Below are positions 1-12,800 of a DNA stretch of 64,000 bases, one piece after another (positions within the stretch are counted from its first letter, which is position 1; each line of letters opens with the position of its first letter). The notes under the pieces are model-generated. The model was not told where the DNA came from. It did no database searches and saw only the letters and a program-made list of their open reading frames with translations. Made by a program: the position numbers and the translations under genes. Source of the DNA: Spodoptera frugiperda (taxonomy: Eukaryota > Arthropoda > Insecta > Lepidoptera > Noctuidae). The stretch covers positions 9,244,001 to 9,308,000 of the forward strand of contig NC_064214.1 of assembly GCF_023101765.2 (NCBI RefSeq). The letters are read 5' to 3'.

Positions 1-812
1 GGCTAAACCTCAAAAATTTACATGGTCAACCTTTAAAAATAAAGCAGCGCCTAAATTTTTTATAGAGCAATCCGTGTATGTACATTTTAATTGCTATAGA
101 ATTATAGATAGGGAATGCCGGTCATAAAGTTCTCATGTAATTAAAATTGTTTTCGGAATAAATCGTATCTATTAAAAATCACCACATCAGCCACAAGACG
201 TCTGCTTAACTTAGACGTCCCCCAATAACTTCCAGACAGGCTAGTATCTCAAGTTACGGGCAAGCACAGCATTGGACGTCCATCCTCAGTGTGGACCAAC
301 CACATGATTCGCTGGTTAGAAATAATATTTTTATATTCATGTTTTAGTGATGTGGGAATCTTCCAATTTTTGAAAAGGCGTTTGAGATTTTGGAAATGCA
401 TCGAGGGCCTTTACTTGCCGAGGTACTTTACTATACCATCCCAGTGGCCATCATCGATCCAAAAACTATTACCATCAGTAAATAGACCGTTCTAGAGTTA
501 AGCCTATGGGCCTATGCAACAGATGCATGCTTCGTAATCTATTCAATATGGAAAGCAAAATTTGAAATTGGTTTGCTGATTTGAAACAGATTTTGAATTT
601 CTGATCCATTTCGGTCAATAGCACTAGGTTAAATAAACTAATATTGCCAATTTCCCGGTTGATTTAGGTAATGCATAAAGTCTCTCTTAAGCGAGTTGCT
701 ATGAAAAAAATAGTAGGCACTCATGTGATGGTTTGGTATTAGAAATATTCTTTTTTTTAGATGAAATATTTTTGTCGTATTTTAAAGTAATAATTATTGT
801 TGATTGTGTATT
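1..812. other. No gene seen
   Basis: AT-rich DNA without coding signal. At about 178-285 there is a diverged copy of repeat E (core related to AAGACGTCCACTGCTGAACA), also found at 41.1, 44.6 and 52.9 kb. Confidence 0.5.
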
Positions 813-1467
813 TTTACCCGACTGCCAAGGAAGGGTTATGTTTTTCGCGCGTATCTTGTATGTATGAGCCTAATATTCTTTATTACCTCATTTCTTCGAA
901 ACGGCTTGATGGATTTCGACAATCAGGGCATCGTTGGATTCGTCTTAATTACCCAAGTGTTCTTAGATATGTGACGTAAAACAAAAACCAACATGGCGGC
1001 CGTGAGGCGCCCTAGATAGAAGTAAAAAAAAAATATATATATTTGCTACAATATGGGTATCAAATTAAAGAGCTCATCATGAGGATTCCAAAATGGTATA
1101 TCACTGAAAAAAAATACTATGTGCAATTAGGTTCTTTATTATCCAAACTAAATACTCGGGTAGGTATTACGCGACGCGATTGACTAGCGGTTTCTGAACT
1201 GTAGTTTCGTGTCGCGGGTGAAATCTTGAGAAACACATAGCCGTATTATAACTAACTAAAAAGTGTTAAATAAACTAGACTAAAATCATTCAATATGGGT
1301 CCCGACTGTTGCACTCAATTATGTTTCGCATAAGATTATTATTTTTTGTGTATTGATTATGAAATTATTTAATTTTGTGGTAATAGCATTGCTATCTACA
1401 CTTTTAGACTAAGCTTGTTTTTTACTTTTCAGTTTTTATTTAAAGTGTTTTTTATGCAGTCGGGTTT
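813..1467. repeat. Candidate TIR element with ACCCGACTGC ends
   Basis: The inverted decamer ACCCGACTGC / GCAGTCGGGT bounds about 650 bp that read as repeat-like (GGTTATGTTTTTCGCGCG near the left end, a GC-rich patch at 990-1015). The terminal repeats are short, so the boundaries are tentative. Confidence 0.4.
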
Positions 1468-1891
1468 TTTAATTTATTTATTTTTACCTCATTACTTTTC
1501 TTTCCTTTCATAAAAAATGACATGGCTCCCCAGTAGAAGCTTTTCATATTATGGCAAATTAATTTTCAAAATGGTAAAATAAATAAAAATCGGTTTATGA
1601 TAATAGCGTTTTATTTGTCAATGGATTAATATTTGTACCTTTTTAATAAGTAGATGAGTTAATTTAAATAAATACATCCAGAAATACATTTCATTATAAA
1701 ATATTGCCAGGCATTAATAGTGTTGTAGGACTTATACAAAATAATTGTTATTTTATTACTTCTATAACTGCCTAACTGGTTTTTTGTACATCAATGTTTT
1801 AAATACAGATTTTAATAATTGCATGGTTAAAAATATTTCACATTATTTTAAGTCGATAGATCGGAATTGGATTCAAGAGTAAGCCCCCTGA

Positions 1892-1930
<39 letters not shown>

Positions 1931-2704
1931 CACAAGTAAATATTTAATAAGCTTAACAGGCTAAGGATTATGTATAAACACGACACATGTCGTCAATTTT
2001 AATTAAATAACAATTATAATTAGTTAACTTCACAGTTAACGATAAGTTTACAACAAAATAAAAATAGAATAACTTTTTTCGAGTACGAGTACCTTATTAC
2101 CACTCAAATATGATTTTTTTTTATATAACAGATGTAGCTTACAATATATTTCATGTCGACAGATAAACGTGATAGTTATATATCATAAATGCATTTTTTT
2201 GCCTTTTCTGACTTTATCTATGATCAGCATTTTAACAAACTTGGGTACGAAACAGATTGCAAAAAGTCATTTAATTTTGTGCATCATCATTACATTCATA
2301 ACGACAATAAGTAAACGTAGAAAGTAAGTAAAATAAAATAACTAATACATGTTATTACTATCTAAGACTGCAGTAGAACAAATAACTGTTTAAGTTTTGA
2401 GCTTGTGTAGACTGAAATAACTACTGTAATAAATACATTAATCGAGAGTTTGTGCTTACATATTTTTGGTAAATAGCATCTTAGCTTTAAGAAATAATTC
2501 TCCATCTTTCTCAAAGATCCACAAGATTATATTATTGCATACTTTAACTTAGTTTTGCGGAACTGGACATTTCAATTGACTTAAAGGATCGAGATTAATG
2601 GACATCTATGCTACAATATTAAACTCACAGTTTTAAAACAAAGAAAGAAGATGAATTGAATGATCCAAATAGTTATTAAATACTGTACTATATAATATTT
2701 TATT
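1468..2704. other. AT-rich, no gene seen
   Basis: No open frame of note. It contains the CA microsatellite listed separately. Confidence 0.5.
1893..1926. repeat. (CA)17 microsatellite
   Basis: An uninterrupted CA dinucleotide run of 34 bases; likely polymorphic. Confidence 0.95.
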
Positions 2705-2712
2705 CTTTTTTT

Positions 2713-2862
2713 TAAGGGGGGAAATCATCCAATAATTTCCAGCGCCATGGGCGAGGCGAGAGGGAGTGTCAGACTCTTACTGACCCAGACCCACACCGTT
2801 CCTACTCCTGCTATAAGCCGGAGCTCCGGTAAACTAGCTAGGTAATCCGCAGCTCTTGATTT
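2713..2862 (+). repeat. Repeat B copy
   Basis: Dispersed family with core GAGGGAGTGTCAGACTCTTA followed by CCGTTCCTACTCCTGCT. At least eight copies in the window: 2.7, 8.8, 17.4, 19.2, 20.9, 35.6, 36.1 and 46.4 kb. Confidence 0.75.
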
Positions 2863-3050
2863 GGGCAATGACGTTGATTTTTAGTAATGGTAAAGTTTCG
2901 GTCGTTTCCCTTGCATAATACTGGGAATCACAGATTGTAGCTACGACTGTGTGATAGACGTTCAAAATACAGTTAAGTCAATTGAAATTTCGAGTTCCTT
3001 TTATTCAATGGTACCATTGTGATACTAAATGATACCAATGGTACCATGTC

Positions 3051-3321
3051 CAAACATACGTACGTAGCATAGCATATTTTTGATGGAAAAGCACTTTTAG
3101 GCCCCAAACGTACTAGAGTGAAATCGCAGCGGTTTTTAACCGCACACTAATTTATTGTATTGATGAAGAAAGGGCGCCGTACAAAACCGCAAGTGCGGCT
3201 GCTCGTATGAAAGCGATTACAAAATTACGCGGTTAGTAGCCGCCGCGGTTTCATTCTAGTGCGGTCGGGGCCTAAAAGTGCTTTTCCATCAAAGATATGC
3301 TATGCTACGTACGTATGTTTG
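3051..3321. repeat. Foldback MITE beside the Orct-like 3' end
   Basis: Both ends carry CCAAACATACGTACGTAGCA in inverted orientation. The arms continue through GATGGAAAAGCACTTTTAGG, about 85 bases per arm with a few mismatches, around a roughly 100-base centre. No protein is encoded. Confidence 0.8.
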
Positions 3322-3625
3322 GCTTTCACCAATCATATTCATTGGTACATATAAGTTAGCACTGGTGGAAACGGACTCAGCTAAGCTATGCTTTTTATAT
3401 AGAAAGATGCATGCTATGCTATGCTATGCTAAGCATGCTATGGAATAGTTTCTATACTATCTATACTACGCATACTCGAGCTGCCCGAGCATCTTCCTCG
3501 CACCGTAGAAAGATGTGTGCACATTCTCCTTGCATACATCTTTCTATGGTCACATAGTTTCACAACTTAGCTATTACATCTTCGTAGCATAGCTACATAG
3601 CACATCTCTGGTGGAAAAACACACT
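3322..3625. repeat. Repeat rich in GCTATGCTATGC steps
   Basis: Contains GGTGGAAACGGACTCAGCTA and runs of the pentamer GCTAT. Related words (GGTAGAAATGGAGTCAGCTA) occur at 48.58-48.69 kb, so it is a dispersed family. It probably extends into the transporter's 3' flank. Confidence 0.5.
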
Positions 3626-3667
3626 AAAACAATATTTGCTAGAAACACAACCTTAACCTTTTTTAAC

Positions 3668-3832
3668 TTAAGCATTGGTTTTATGACGACTGACTTTCGA
3701 TAACCGTTCAGCGTCTTCGATGGAGTCTGGTAGAGGCATGTTGATGGTCTCCGGCATCGTGAAGACTAGAAGACCAGCGATGATGGCCATCGTGCCAAAG
3801 AATATTGATGGCAAGTTTTCGTAGTACAACGC
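3668..3832 (-). CDS. Orct-like exon 6 (TM12, C-terminus, stop)
   Basis: TCACAG acceptor; residues 481-534, then TAA at 3668-3670. It begins ALYYENLPSIFFG and ends with the family tail PETINMPLPDSIEDAE and a short basic cytoplasmic end. Downstream (lower coordinates) the DNA becomes repeats within 50 bp, so the 3' UTR probably runs into a foldback element. Confidence 0.92.
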   Translation of the reverse strand, partial: ALYYENLPSIFFGTMAIIAGLLVFTMPETINMPLPDSIEDAERLSKVSRHKTNA

Positions 3833-6800
3833 CTGTGAATTAAATCAAAACGTGAGAATGTGGTAGAAGATGGAAAAGTTAAGTGGAATTACCAAAAAGA
3901 TTTTGATCTGGTAAAAAAATTGGGAACCTTGAAATTTTAAAACCCAAGTATTATTTGGACTATCTGATAAAAAGTGGAGGTACCTTTGTATCCATTAAAT
4001 TAGGCTTCCAATTAGTTTAACCCTTTAAGCTCTCAGTTAAATATCAATTATCGTGCCACTAGTGTGCAGTTACAAATCGTAACAATTATATATCTACACT
4101 AAATAAGGAGGAGCAATTGTGTGGATAGAAGGAAAAAAGCATGCATATTCTCTGTCACAGCAATATTGTCTGTCACGTCACTTGTATGGCACGAGCGGTA
4201 GGGACACTGAAATATGTTTCGTATACAAGCTACATTGGTGGTTAAAGGTAAGCGTCTAAAGGCCCGCATCGTACGCATCGCACGCAACGGATTTTAGTTT
4301 GCCTTGTATAGAAACTCATACAACTGCGTCCACTGATCCGCATAGTACGGACGCAGTCAATCCGTTTGATGCGATCTGTCCGATACTTACGATAATATCG
4401 AAAAGTTGATAACTAAAAGTGGATCACTCACCAACAACGGAGTTAAAGGTGCTAATGTTGATCCAACTCTTCCAGTAGACGAACAGACGGCTAACAGCGA
4501 CTGCCTCACATTAGTAGGGAAGACTTCAGATACATAAATATACACGGAACTGTAGGCTACTGTGATGGAGTACTTGCCGGCCAGGTAGACGGCTAAAGAC
4601 CACCAGATTTTATCTGTTAAAAAAAACAATTGGTTTGTGAAACTGATTGAAAACCAAGGAGTTTCTTGCTCGTACTTCTCTATACAAATCTACACTTTGG
4701 AATGAGGAACTAAAAAGTTTTATTAGAAGACTGACGAACAGTCTGACACTGTAATTTTTTATCTTTATTTTGTTATGTTGTGGTTTTGTTTGTTATCTTT
4801 ATCTATATTTTGTTGACGTTCGAAAAATAGTTTGATGCAAATAAAGTAGAATCGTAATAAATTCGCTTCCAACATAACACCCACATTTGCTTGCACATGA
4901 CACTCAAACCCGAAACAACAAAATTGTGGATCACAAAAAGAGTTACTCCGTGCGGGAATCCGCTTCACGTTGCACGGCAGCCAGTTGCCCAGCCACCGCG
5001 CCAACCGTGCAGTCAGTTATTATTAAAAAAGATTAGGTAAGGGAATCTTATAAGTTTTAAAGTTAGAAGTACTTTACTTTGAAGTCGGCAAGCTATTTTC
5101 GGTATCACTTGAAAAGTCTGCCTGAACGTACGTCATATAATTATTATGTCCCGTTTATGTTATAGCTGCTTCACTTAGTTGTAGGCCTTCAGGCTATTAC
5201 TAGGAGAGTTTAGTAAGCATCATAAAGTTGATAGGACCACTTGCGAGATGTCATTACAAAAGTTACTTTACTATTATAAATATAGAGTCTGTAATAGAGC
5301 AGGAGATAGGAGGAATGTAACAAAGCTTTTTTACAATATTTTAAGTAGGACTTTAAATTGAACTTTCAATTTAATCCTCGAATAAATACTACATTATTAA
5401 TTAACCTATCACAGCACAAATCAAAGACCATGATAATTACTTCTCGATTCCTATAATCGAAAACCGAATTATTCGTCAAAATGTTTACAAAACAAACGAT
5501 TTCGAAAACGCCAAGTTTGATAAAACCGCGGAAATTATTTATGTTTCACTATTGCCGTTTGCGTCGTCGCTTTGAAATCGGTTTAACTTGAATATTCCAT
5601 TAATTCAGGCTGTTATACAAGCAGTGATTACTAAATAAACAGTACTGGAGCAAAATTCTCTCAAAACTCCCATTTGGGTTGGTTTCCACTATCCTACGTT
5701 TGTCGGGTCCCTCAACTTTGATCCTAGAACGTGTGCTGGCTTAGTAAAATCTAATTTTGGACGTAACGTTGTTAGGCCATCCACTCGACACTTCGATCGA
5801 TCGCTGTAACAAGAATTCCTTGGAAGATATTGCCATAAACGAGAACCCGTGCTCCATATTGCTTGCTACCCACTATACAATAGATCCGGCAAAATAACTT
5901 GACGAAACACAATGGGAACAGCTTACGCCTCGTAAACTGTTACAGGATTATCTAACTCGCCTTTTGTTCCCGCCAAATTATGTTTGTTCGTTTGATTGTA
6001 AGCGAAGTAATTGTGAACACAAACTACAACTCGTTTGGTTATAAAATTGTCGTTAATGCTATGTTTTCACGGATAAGAATAAAATTTGGTTGTTGCTTTT
6101 CGGGGGTGGAAAATGGAATCTAATTGTTGGGGATACCTTTTTTACTACTGTAAAAGTCAAAGTCAAAGCATTTATTCTAGTTAAACCATAAATAGGTACT
6201 TTTCAAATGTCCACAAACAAAACCTAAATAATAGTCTGTCAGTCTGTCCGTCAGTGAAGCACCAAGCACTTAGAGCACCTATATCTGAGCTCGTGAACGT
6301 GAACAAAAGGTTTTTGAAAAGAAAATAACAAGTGTTTTATTTTTTGTACTATTATGAATGGTACTCACCTTTAGGTAGGAATGATAAACTGATACAAAGT
6401 ATAGCACTTAGAATATACATTATAATCAAGACCCTCTTCCTTCCAAATTTATCCAGCACAAGGAAGCAGGTGAAGTTGGCTGGAATCTCAATGAAGGCGA
6501 CGAGCATAAAGTTGATATACTTATTCCCTGCGAGGGATACAGAGTTAATTGACAGTCCATAGTAGACGAACGTACAAGTGATCCATAAAAAGGAACACGT
6601 CAATAACCTCCTTCTAATAATACTTGATTTTATCGCTTGTAGAAATACTGATTTCTTTGGCTGATCGGCCACTTCATCCTTTCCTTCTGCCAATTTATTT
6701 TCCATCTTCTGTAAAGGAGCTAGAGACTGTTCTGATATTTGAACCTTATTCATTTTAGCTGCCTTTTTGATCACTTTCAAAGCCTCATCATGACGGCCTT

Positions 6801-9800
6801 TGCTGATCAACCATCTGATACTTTCATTTAAGATCCAGAGGTAAGTAAACACGAAGCAGGATGGTGCGTATATAATTCTGAGAAGTTTCCTCCAGTCCTG
6901 CAGTATCCAGGCTAATCCAGCGAGAGACATTAACCCAAAGACGTAAAGTGTGTTTATGATTGTATTACCAAACACTCTTCCTTTAGGTCCCACTAGTTCC
7001 ATAGCTGTAAAAGATTTATTCGTTAATCAAAGAGTTATTAAGGAAATTATGGCGCATGTTAAGTCAAGTGAGTGTCTAATAGTTGGTGTACCATGTTTTC
7101 TGACTAGAAACGGAATAAAATTATAATATTGGAAAAATGTGGTTACACGAAAGATCCGTTCAACAAGTGCGTTCAGAATTAGGTTTTACTATAATTATTA
7201 AAGATCAAAATAACATAGAACATGGTGTTACGCCTTTGATTATTCTATATTCATATTGACTTAATGAGGGTCATTTAGCCACTAAAAATTGTTTCAAGAT
7301 TTCTTAACATGTGCTTACCTATAACAAACGCAGTAGTGTAGGCACCAGCTCCTAACCCTGCTTCCAAAAACTCTAAAACTACCAACATTATGTAACTGGT
7401 AGAAAATGATCTTGAGAATCCAAATATACAGTTCATAAGAGCTGCGAAGGACAGAGCCTTTTTCCGTCCAAATTTATCTGAAATGATTCCAGTCAGTGGA
7501 AGGGAGATGAAGAGGCCAGAGTTATGGAAGGTTCCTACTAAAGTCCTCTTCCAATTTTTACAGCCGAGGTTGAACTGTAACAAAAAATAATTGTTAATTA
7601 AAGAGTCTTTTGGTACTGTGCCTAATATTTTTTTTTATGTAATAAGCCAGTATACGAGCAGACGGATCACCTGATGGTAAGCAATCGCCGCCACCCATGG
7701 TCACCCGAAACACCAGAGGCGTTACAAGTGCGTCACCGGCCTTTATGGGGTTAGGAAATTAAAGGAGGAGAGGGGTAATTGGGCCTCCGGTAACCTCATT
7801 CACACAACGAAATACAACGCAAGGGTTGTTTCACGTCAGTTTTCTATGAGGCCGTGATATCACTCCGGTCGAGCTGGACCATTCGTGCCGAGGCATGGCT
7901 CTCCCACACGTTATGTTATTGTAACATGTTATTTTGTCACATTTGCATTAGGTTTCTCAAATTATTTTGGACCAATATTTAGTTGAACTATAAATAGTAC
8001 GATAATCGATTGAGCGAACTATAGCTTAAGCATTATCACCTCATTTCGTGCCAAAATAGGTAAGAAGATAAACTACCATATATTATGCCTATTAAACAAA
8101 TCACGTCTTATCTTTCTTTCTATCAATACTTTCAATATGGTGTGATCATCATACGATATTCACAACTCAAAATCCGGGTCAATACTACACAAATATGTGA
8201 CGCCATTATCAGGCGACACTCCCCACTATCTATGTATGTACACGGTGACAGATCAAGCTATACAAAACCAGTTTATCATGATTTCGCGTTGTATGATCGT
8301 TCCACATATTCGACGATCAGCTTATACTGGTTTTACATTACGTTACGTTTAAACATTCGTCACACACGTGCTTTTTAAAAATAAAATTATGATAAACGAT
8401 GTCCGGGCATATGTTTATCAGCCGAGTCTGTCTGGTAGACATTATCTGGCGCCCAACAGTGTCCGTTACGGGGTAACTTGCATTTCGAATTGGGTTCAAA
8501 TTATGTCATGGCTGCTTTTCAAGATGTAGGTAATGGCAGGCGACCCTTAGTCGATACAGCAGCTATTATTCTAAACTGTGTGCTATCAGTGAGAAATTTT
8601 CGAAAACCCGAAAAACAAAAATAATGGCTGGACTCGGAAATTTATCTCCAGACCTCTAGTTTGACAGTTTTTTTAGTACTAAATAGAATAGCGTTTGGAC
8701 ACCATCTCGCCTGGTGCTAAGCGATGATCTGCCACCCAAGTTTTCTTTTTCAGGAAACACAACCTCCGGCAAGGTATTCCATTTATAAGCGGTTCGTAGT
8801 TCCGGAATTACGGACAGCCTAGCCAGAGCTGCGGACAGCCTAGCGGGTTACCGGGATTTGGGCTCGAAAAGCAGGAGTAGGAACAGGATGATTTTTAGTC
8901 AGTACGAGTCTGGCATTCCCTCTCGCCTTTCTCAAGGCGAGAGAAGGCACTTAATGATTTCTCCCCCTTCTCAAAAAAAGCGGTGTGCAGTTGCATTTTC
9001 AGATATTCGACAGAGGGTTGAAGAAAGGGCGTGTAGCATCATAACCTAATATTATCATTTTTACAGTTTCACCAGTTTTTAGATACAAATAAAGTCATAG
9101 TTTTTTTTTTTTTTTTTTTACATTTAATGGGTCGACGTTTGACCGCTATCTATAGTTTCTATAGTAATAGAAAATAATAGTAGTAATAGGGTCTTACTGT
9201 CGTACTCAGAGACCTTTAATGATTACTTAAACTATTCTTTAGTAACGATTTTGTACTGAAAACAATTGCTAAGGATTGAGTTAAGTAATCATTAAATGAC
9301 TCTGAATACGGCGGTTAGTAGTAGAGTCTTAGTAATACTCACATCTTTCACAACGGAATCTTCATCGCTATACACAAAACTAGTACATTTCTCCTTCGAC
9401 CCAGTATTGAAAGCATCAGCCGTGCAGTCACTGCCCCTAGATGGATATTTAAAACATTTCGAATATTTCCCCTTCTCCTTAGGTATCGCATAGTCTAACC
9501 ATAAGCTTGTGTTTCCTAAACTCTCGCATTGTTTCACTTCACATCTGAAACAAAAGAAAATAGAATTTTAAGTAGTTTTTTTTATAGAACACCCGGTAAT
9601 CGAGCATACGTATCACCTGATGGTAAGCAATTGCCGCCGCCCATGGACACCCGAAACGCTTAGGGATTTAAGGGTTGTTGAGGAATCGGGAATTGGGAAG
9701 GGGTTAATAAGTGCGAAAGCTTGTGAGTTTTTTGGTTTGTGTGTATGTTTGTTACTCAATCACGTCAAAACGGCTGAAAGGATTGGGATGAAATTTGGAA

Positions 9801-12800
9801 TAGGAGTAGATTAAGTCTGGAATAAAAATATGTAGGCTACATTTTATCCAACGGGAACGTTAAGCTTAAAATAGTAGTTGAAGTAATGCCATGTGACATT
9901 CTGCAGTTTACTGTATGCTGTTACCAGCAAAACTACTAAATAAGTATTTAATTATCTATAAACAAGCCTAATTTCATCAAAATCTGCCTAACAGTTCTTG
10001 CATTACAGAGTAACAAACCGTTTATCATTCATATTTTTATTATCACTTAGAAAATATACCCATTAACATAATTATTATAATTTATAATTATTGGATTAAA
10101 TTGTTGATTACCAAAGTAATCGATTGTTTCAATACAGGAGATAATCATCGTTGATTCCAAGCTAGATGGAACGATTACCGATTGAGTAATCAATCAGAAT
10201 CGGATCGCTGATTCCGATCAAGGATGGGAATCGATTGATCATTAAGATTGGATTATGAAAATCCATTAAAATGAATGAATTTGTTGATTAACATGTTACT
10301 CTTATTTTTGCTGCTTTAGAATTTATTATTTTTTAATTTAAAAGTGGCTAAATACTAAAATAAAATCATATTAAAATTGTACATACCATTTATATTTGCG
10401 CATTTAATAGAAAAAGTAAAAAGAATTCAATATTTTCATTCGCAGTTTCAGATAATATGCAAAATTAAATTCCCAAATGGATTTGATCGTTTAAATTACC
10501 CTGCATCAATTTTGTTTACAAAGCTATGCAAACTGATGGTTTGATAATATTTGCTTTCGAATATCGGGTAATTACGATCTAGATTATTTTGGTAATATTT
10601 TAAATTCGGTATTGGTATCACACTAATATTATACCTGTGAAAGTTTGTTTGTTTGGATGTTCATCCGTCATTCACGCTGAAACTACTCAACGGATTTTGA
10701 TGAAATTGTGTATACAGACAAGGTAAAAGGATCCTATCACTCAAGTCATGAGCTTTATACTTTTTATTCCACGGGAATCCGCTGACAGCAGCTAGTTCTC
10801 TATTTTTCTATGGCATTTTTTGCGTGTTATATGGCTTTTTAGAATTAAAAAAGTACGGTTGGCGTAGTAGCTGGGCAACTGGCAACTGGCTGCTGGCGCA
10901 ACATATCACGGGTACCTACGGTTGGGAACGACTAAACTAAACACAGGTTTTTACGATACGTTACCAACAATAGTATAACGAAACAGTTAATTAATTTAAC
11001 ATAGTGATTAAACCACTGATAACATTTCAAACAACTCACTCTGTTATAATTTACAAGCTATACAAACCATAAAATAAAAATATAACGTAGTACATAATTT
11101 CTACCAATTACTGGCTTGACAACAGACAATATTCAATTCAGCCTAATTGACTATTTAAACTCAATATTTATCACATTCCTTCCCTATAAGTAACATGTGT
11201 TATACCTACTATAATTATACCAATCATAGCTATTGAAGAGAATTCGGTATTAATTTATTTAAATTGAATACTTCATTGGGTTAGTAGCCATAAGTATTGG
11301 TGTGATAGTCAAGTATGGGGTTATAAGGTCAGAGTGTTTTATGAGGGTTTAGAAAGTGAATTAATAGCTATTTAATACTCAAGATTCTATGATTGAGACG
11401 AGACAAATAAACTGTGGGAGAGCTATGTTTGCCTCGACCGAACCGGAGCGAAAGCCTAACAGAACCGACGTGAAATAATAAATATGGAATTTCTTCTATG
11501 GAGTTTCTTGTTCGTTCTTCTTCATAGGAATCTACATTTTGGAACGCGCAAATTGAGCAATTAGAGGACTGACCGACAGACAGTTATTTTGTTTTTTTTT
11601 TAATATTGTAATGTTGCTTTGACGTTTAATCTTTCTCTTTATCTCTATCAATAATTTTGACTTTGACTTTATAACGTCCGTGTCGTATTTCGCGCGTATG
11701 TGAGCGAGGTTACCAGAGGCTGAATTCTCCACCCATCCCATATCTCCTAATCTCCAATACCTAAAACGCTAGCAACGCCTTTGTAATTCCTCTGGTGTTA
11801 GAAGTGTCCGAAAGCGGAGCCAATTGCTTACCATCAGGTGATTCGTCTACTGGATTGCTATCCTAAGCCGTAAAAAATATCACGTGAAGTTTCTTAAATT
11901 ATTATCGGAGACAGCAAAAATATTAGCACCTGGTTTGTTAAGATAGCATCTGTGATGAGTTTATCATAATGCAGTAGTTTCTATGTTTTTTCTACATACA
12001 ATATTTTATTTAAATAACGTAGTGTTTATATGTTTACTTTCTAATGTATGCGTTTATTGTGTACATACGTTTTAGTTGTAAGGCGAACGAACTTTCAATA
12101 ATATCACAGATGTTTGTCTAAGGCAGTCACAATATTAATATAGCTAGCAGTTTGGAATTGTAATAAATTTTTGGTAATAGGCTTGTCCCTATTTAAAAAA
12201 GCAACACTACACTTTGGAACAAGCTCCTAGCTTCATTGACGGATAGACTGACAGATTATTTTTTTTTCTTTATTTGTTGACATTTCAAATTGACAGATTT
12301 GACTTTGACTTGACTTTGACTTTGAAAGAGGGTGCACAATACTATCGTGATATAATGTAAGTATGTAATAGTAGAATATTTTTACTGATCCCATTCATGA
12401 ACTAACTGACGCGTAAGTTTAAATTCAATACAATATTTTTTTGCAAATGTTAGTTACGTGTCCCCGTAAATTAAAAGGGATGAAATAAATCAATTTTCAT
12501 AGGGACATGGTTTGATAAATGACTAGAAATATAAGTATTGCCAATAATAATTAATTCACTACTACTGTCAAAGAAAATAGCTGAACATTTATAACAATTT
12601 TTGATCGCAAATATCACGATCATCGATTCACGAGCACCTTCAGAAAATACTTAGAATAATTGAAGCATAAATTATCGTTCATCAAATTGATACTCAATCA
12701 TTTAGTGAAAAATATCTGTCTGTCGTTCACGGCGTAATGATAATTAATAACAGTCATTTATGATTGATTGCTGATCGCCCAGCTGCTTCTGATGGCATCT

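Noticed and set aside
1893..1926. Possible Z-DNA/regulatory function of the CA run
   Set aside because: A simple microsatellite is enough explanation; no linked gene.
4765..5004. 79-codon minus-strand frame in Orct-like intron 4
   Set aside because: Lies in SINE-1 and repeat C sequence.
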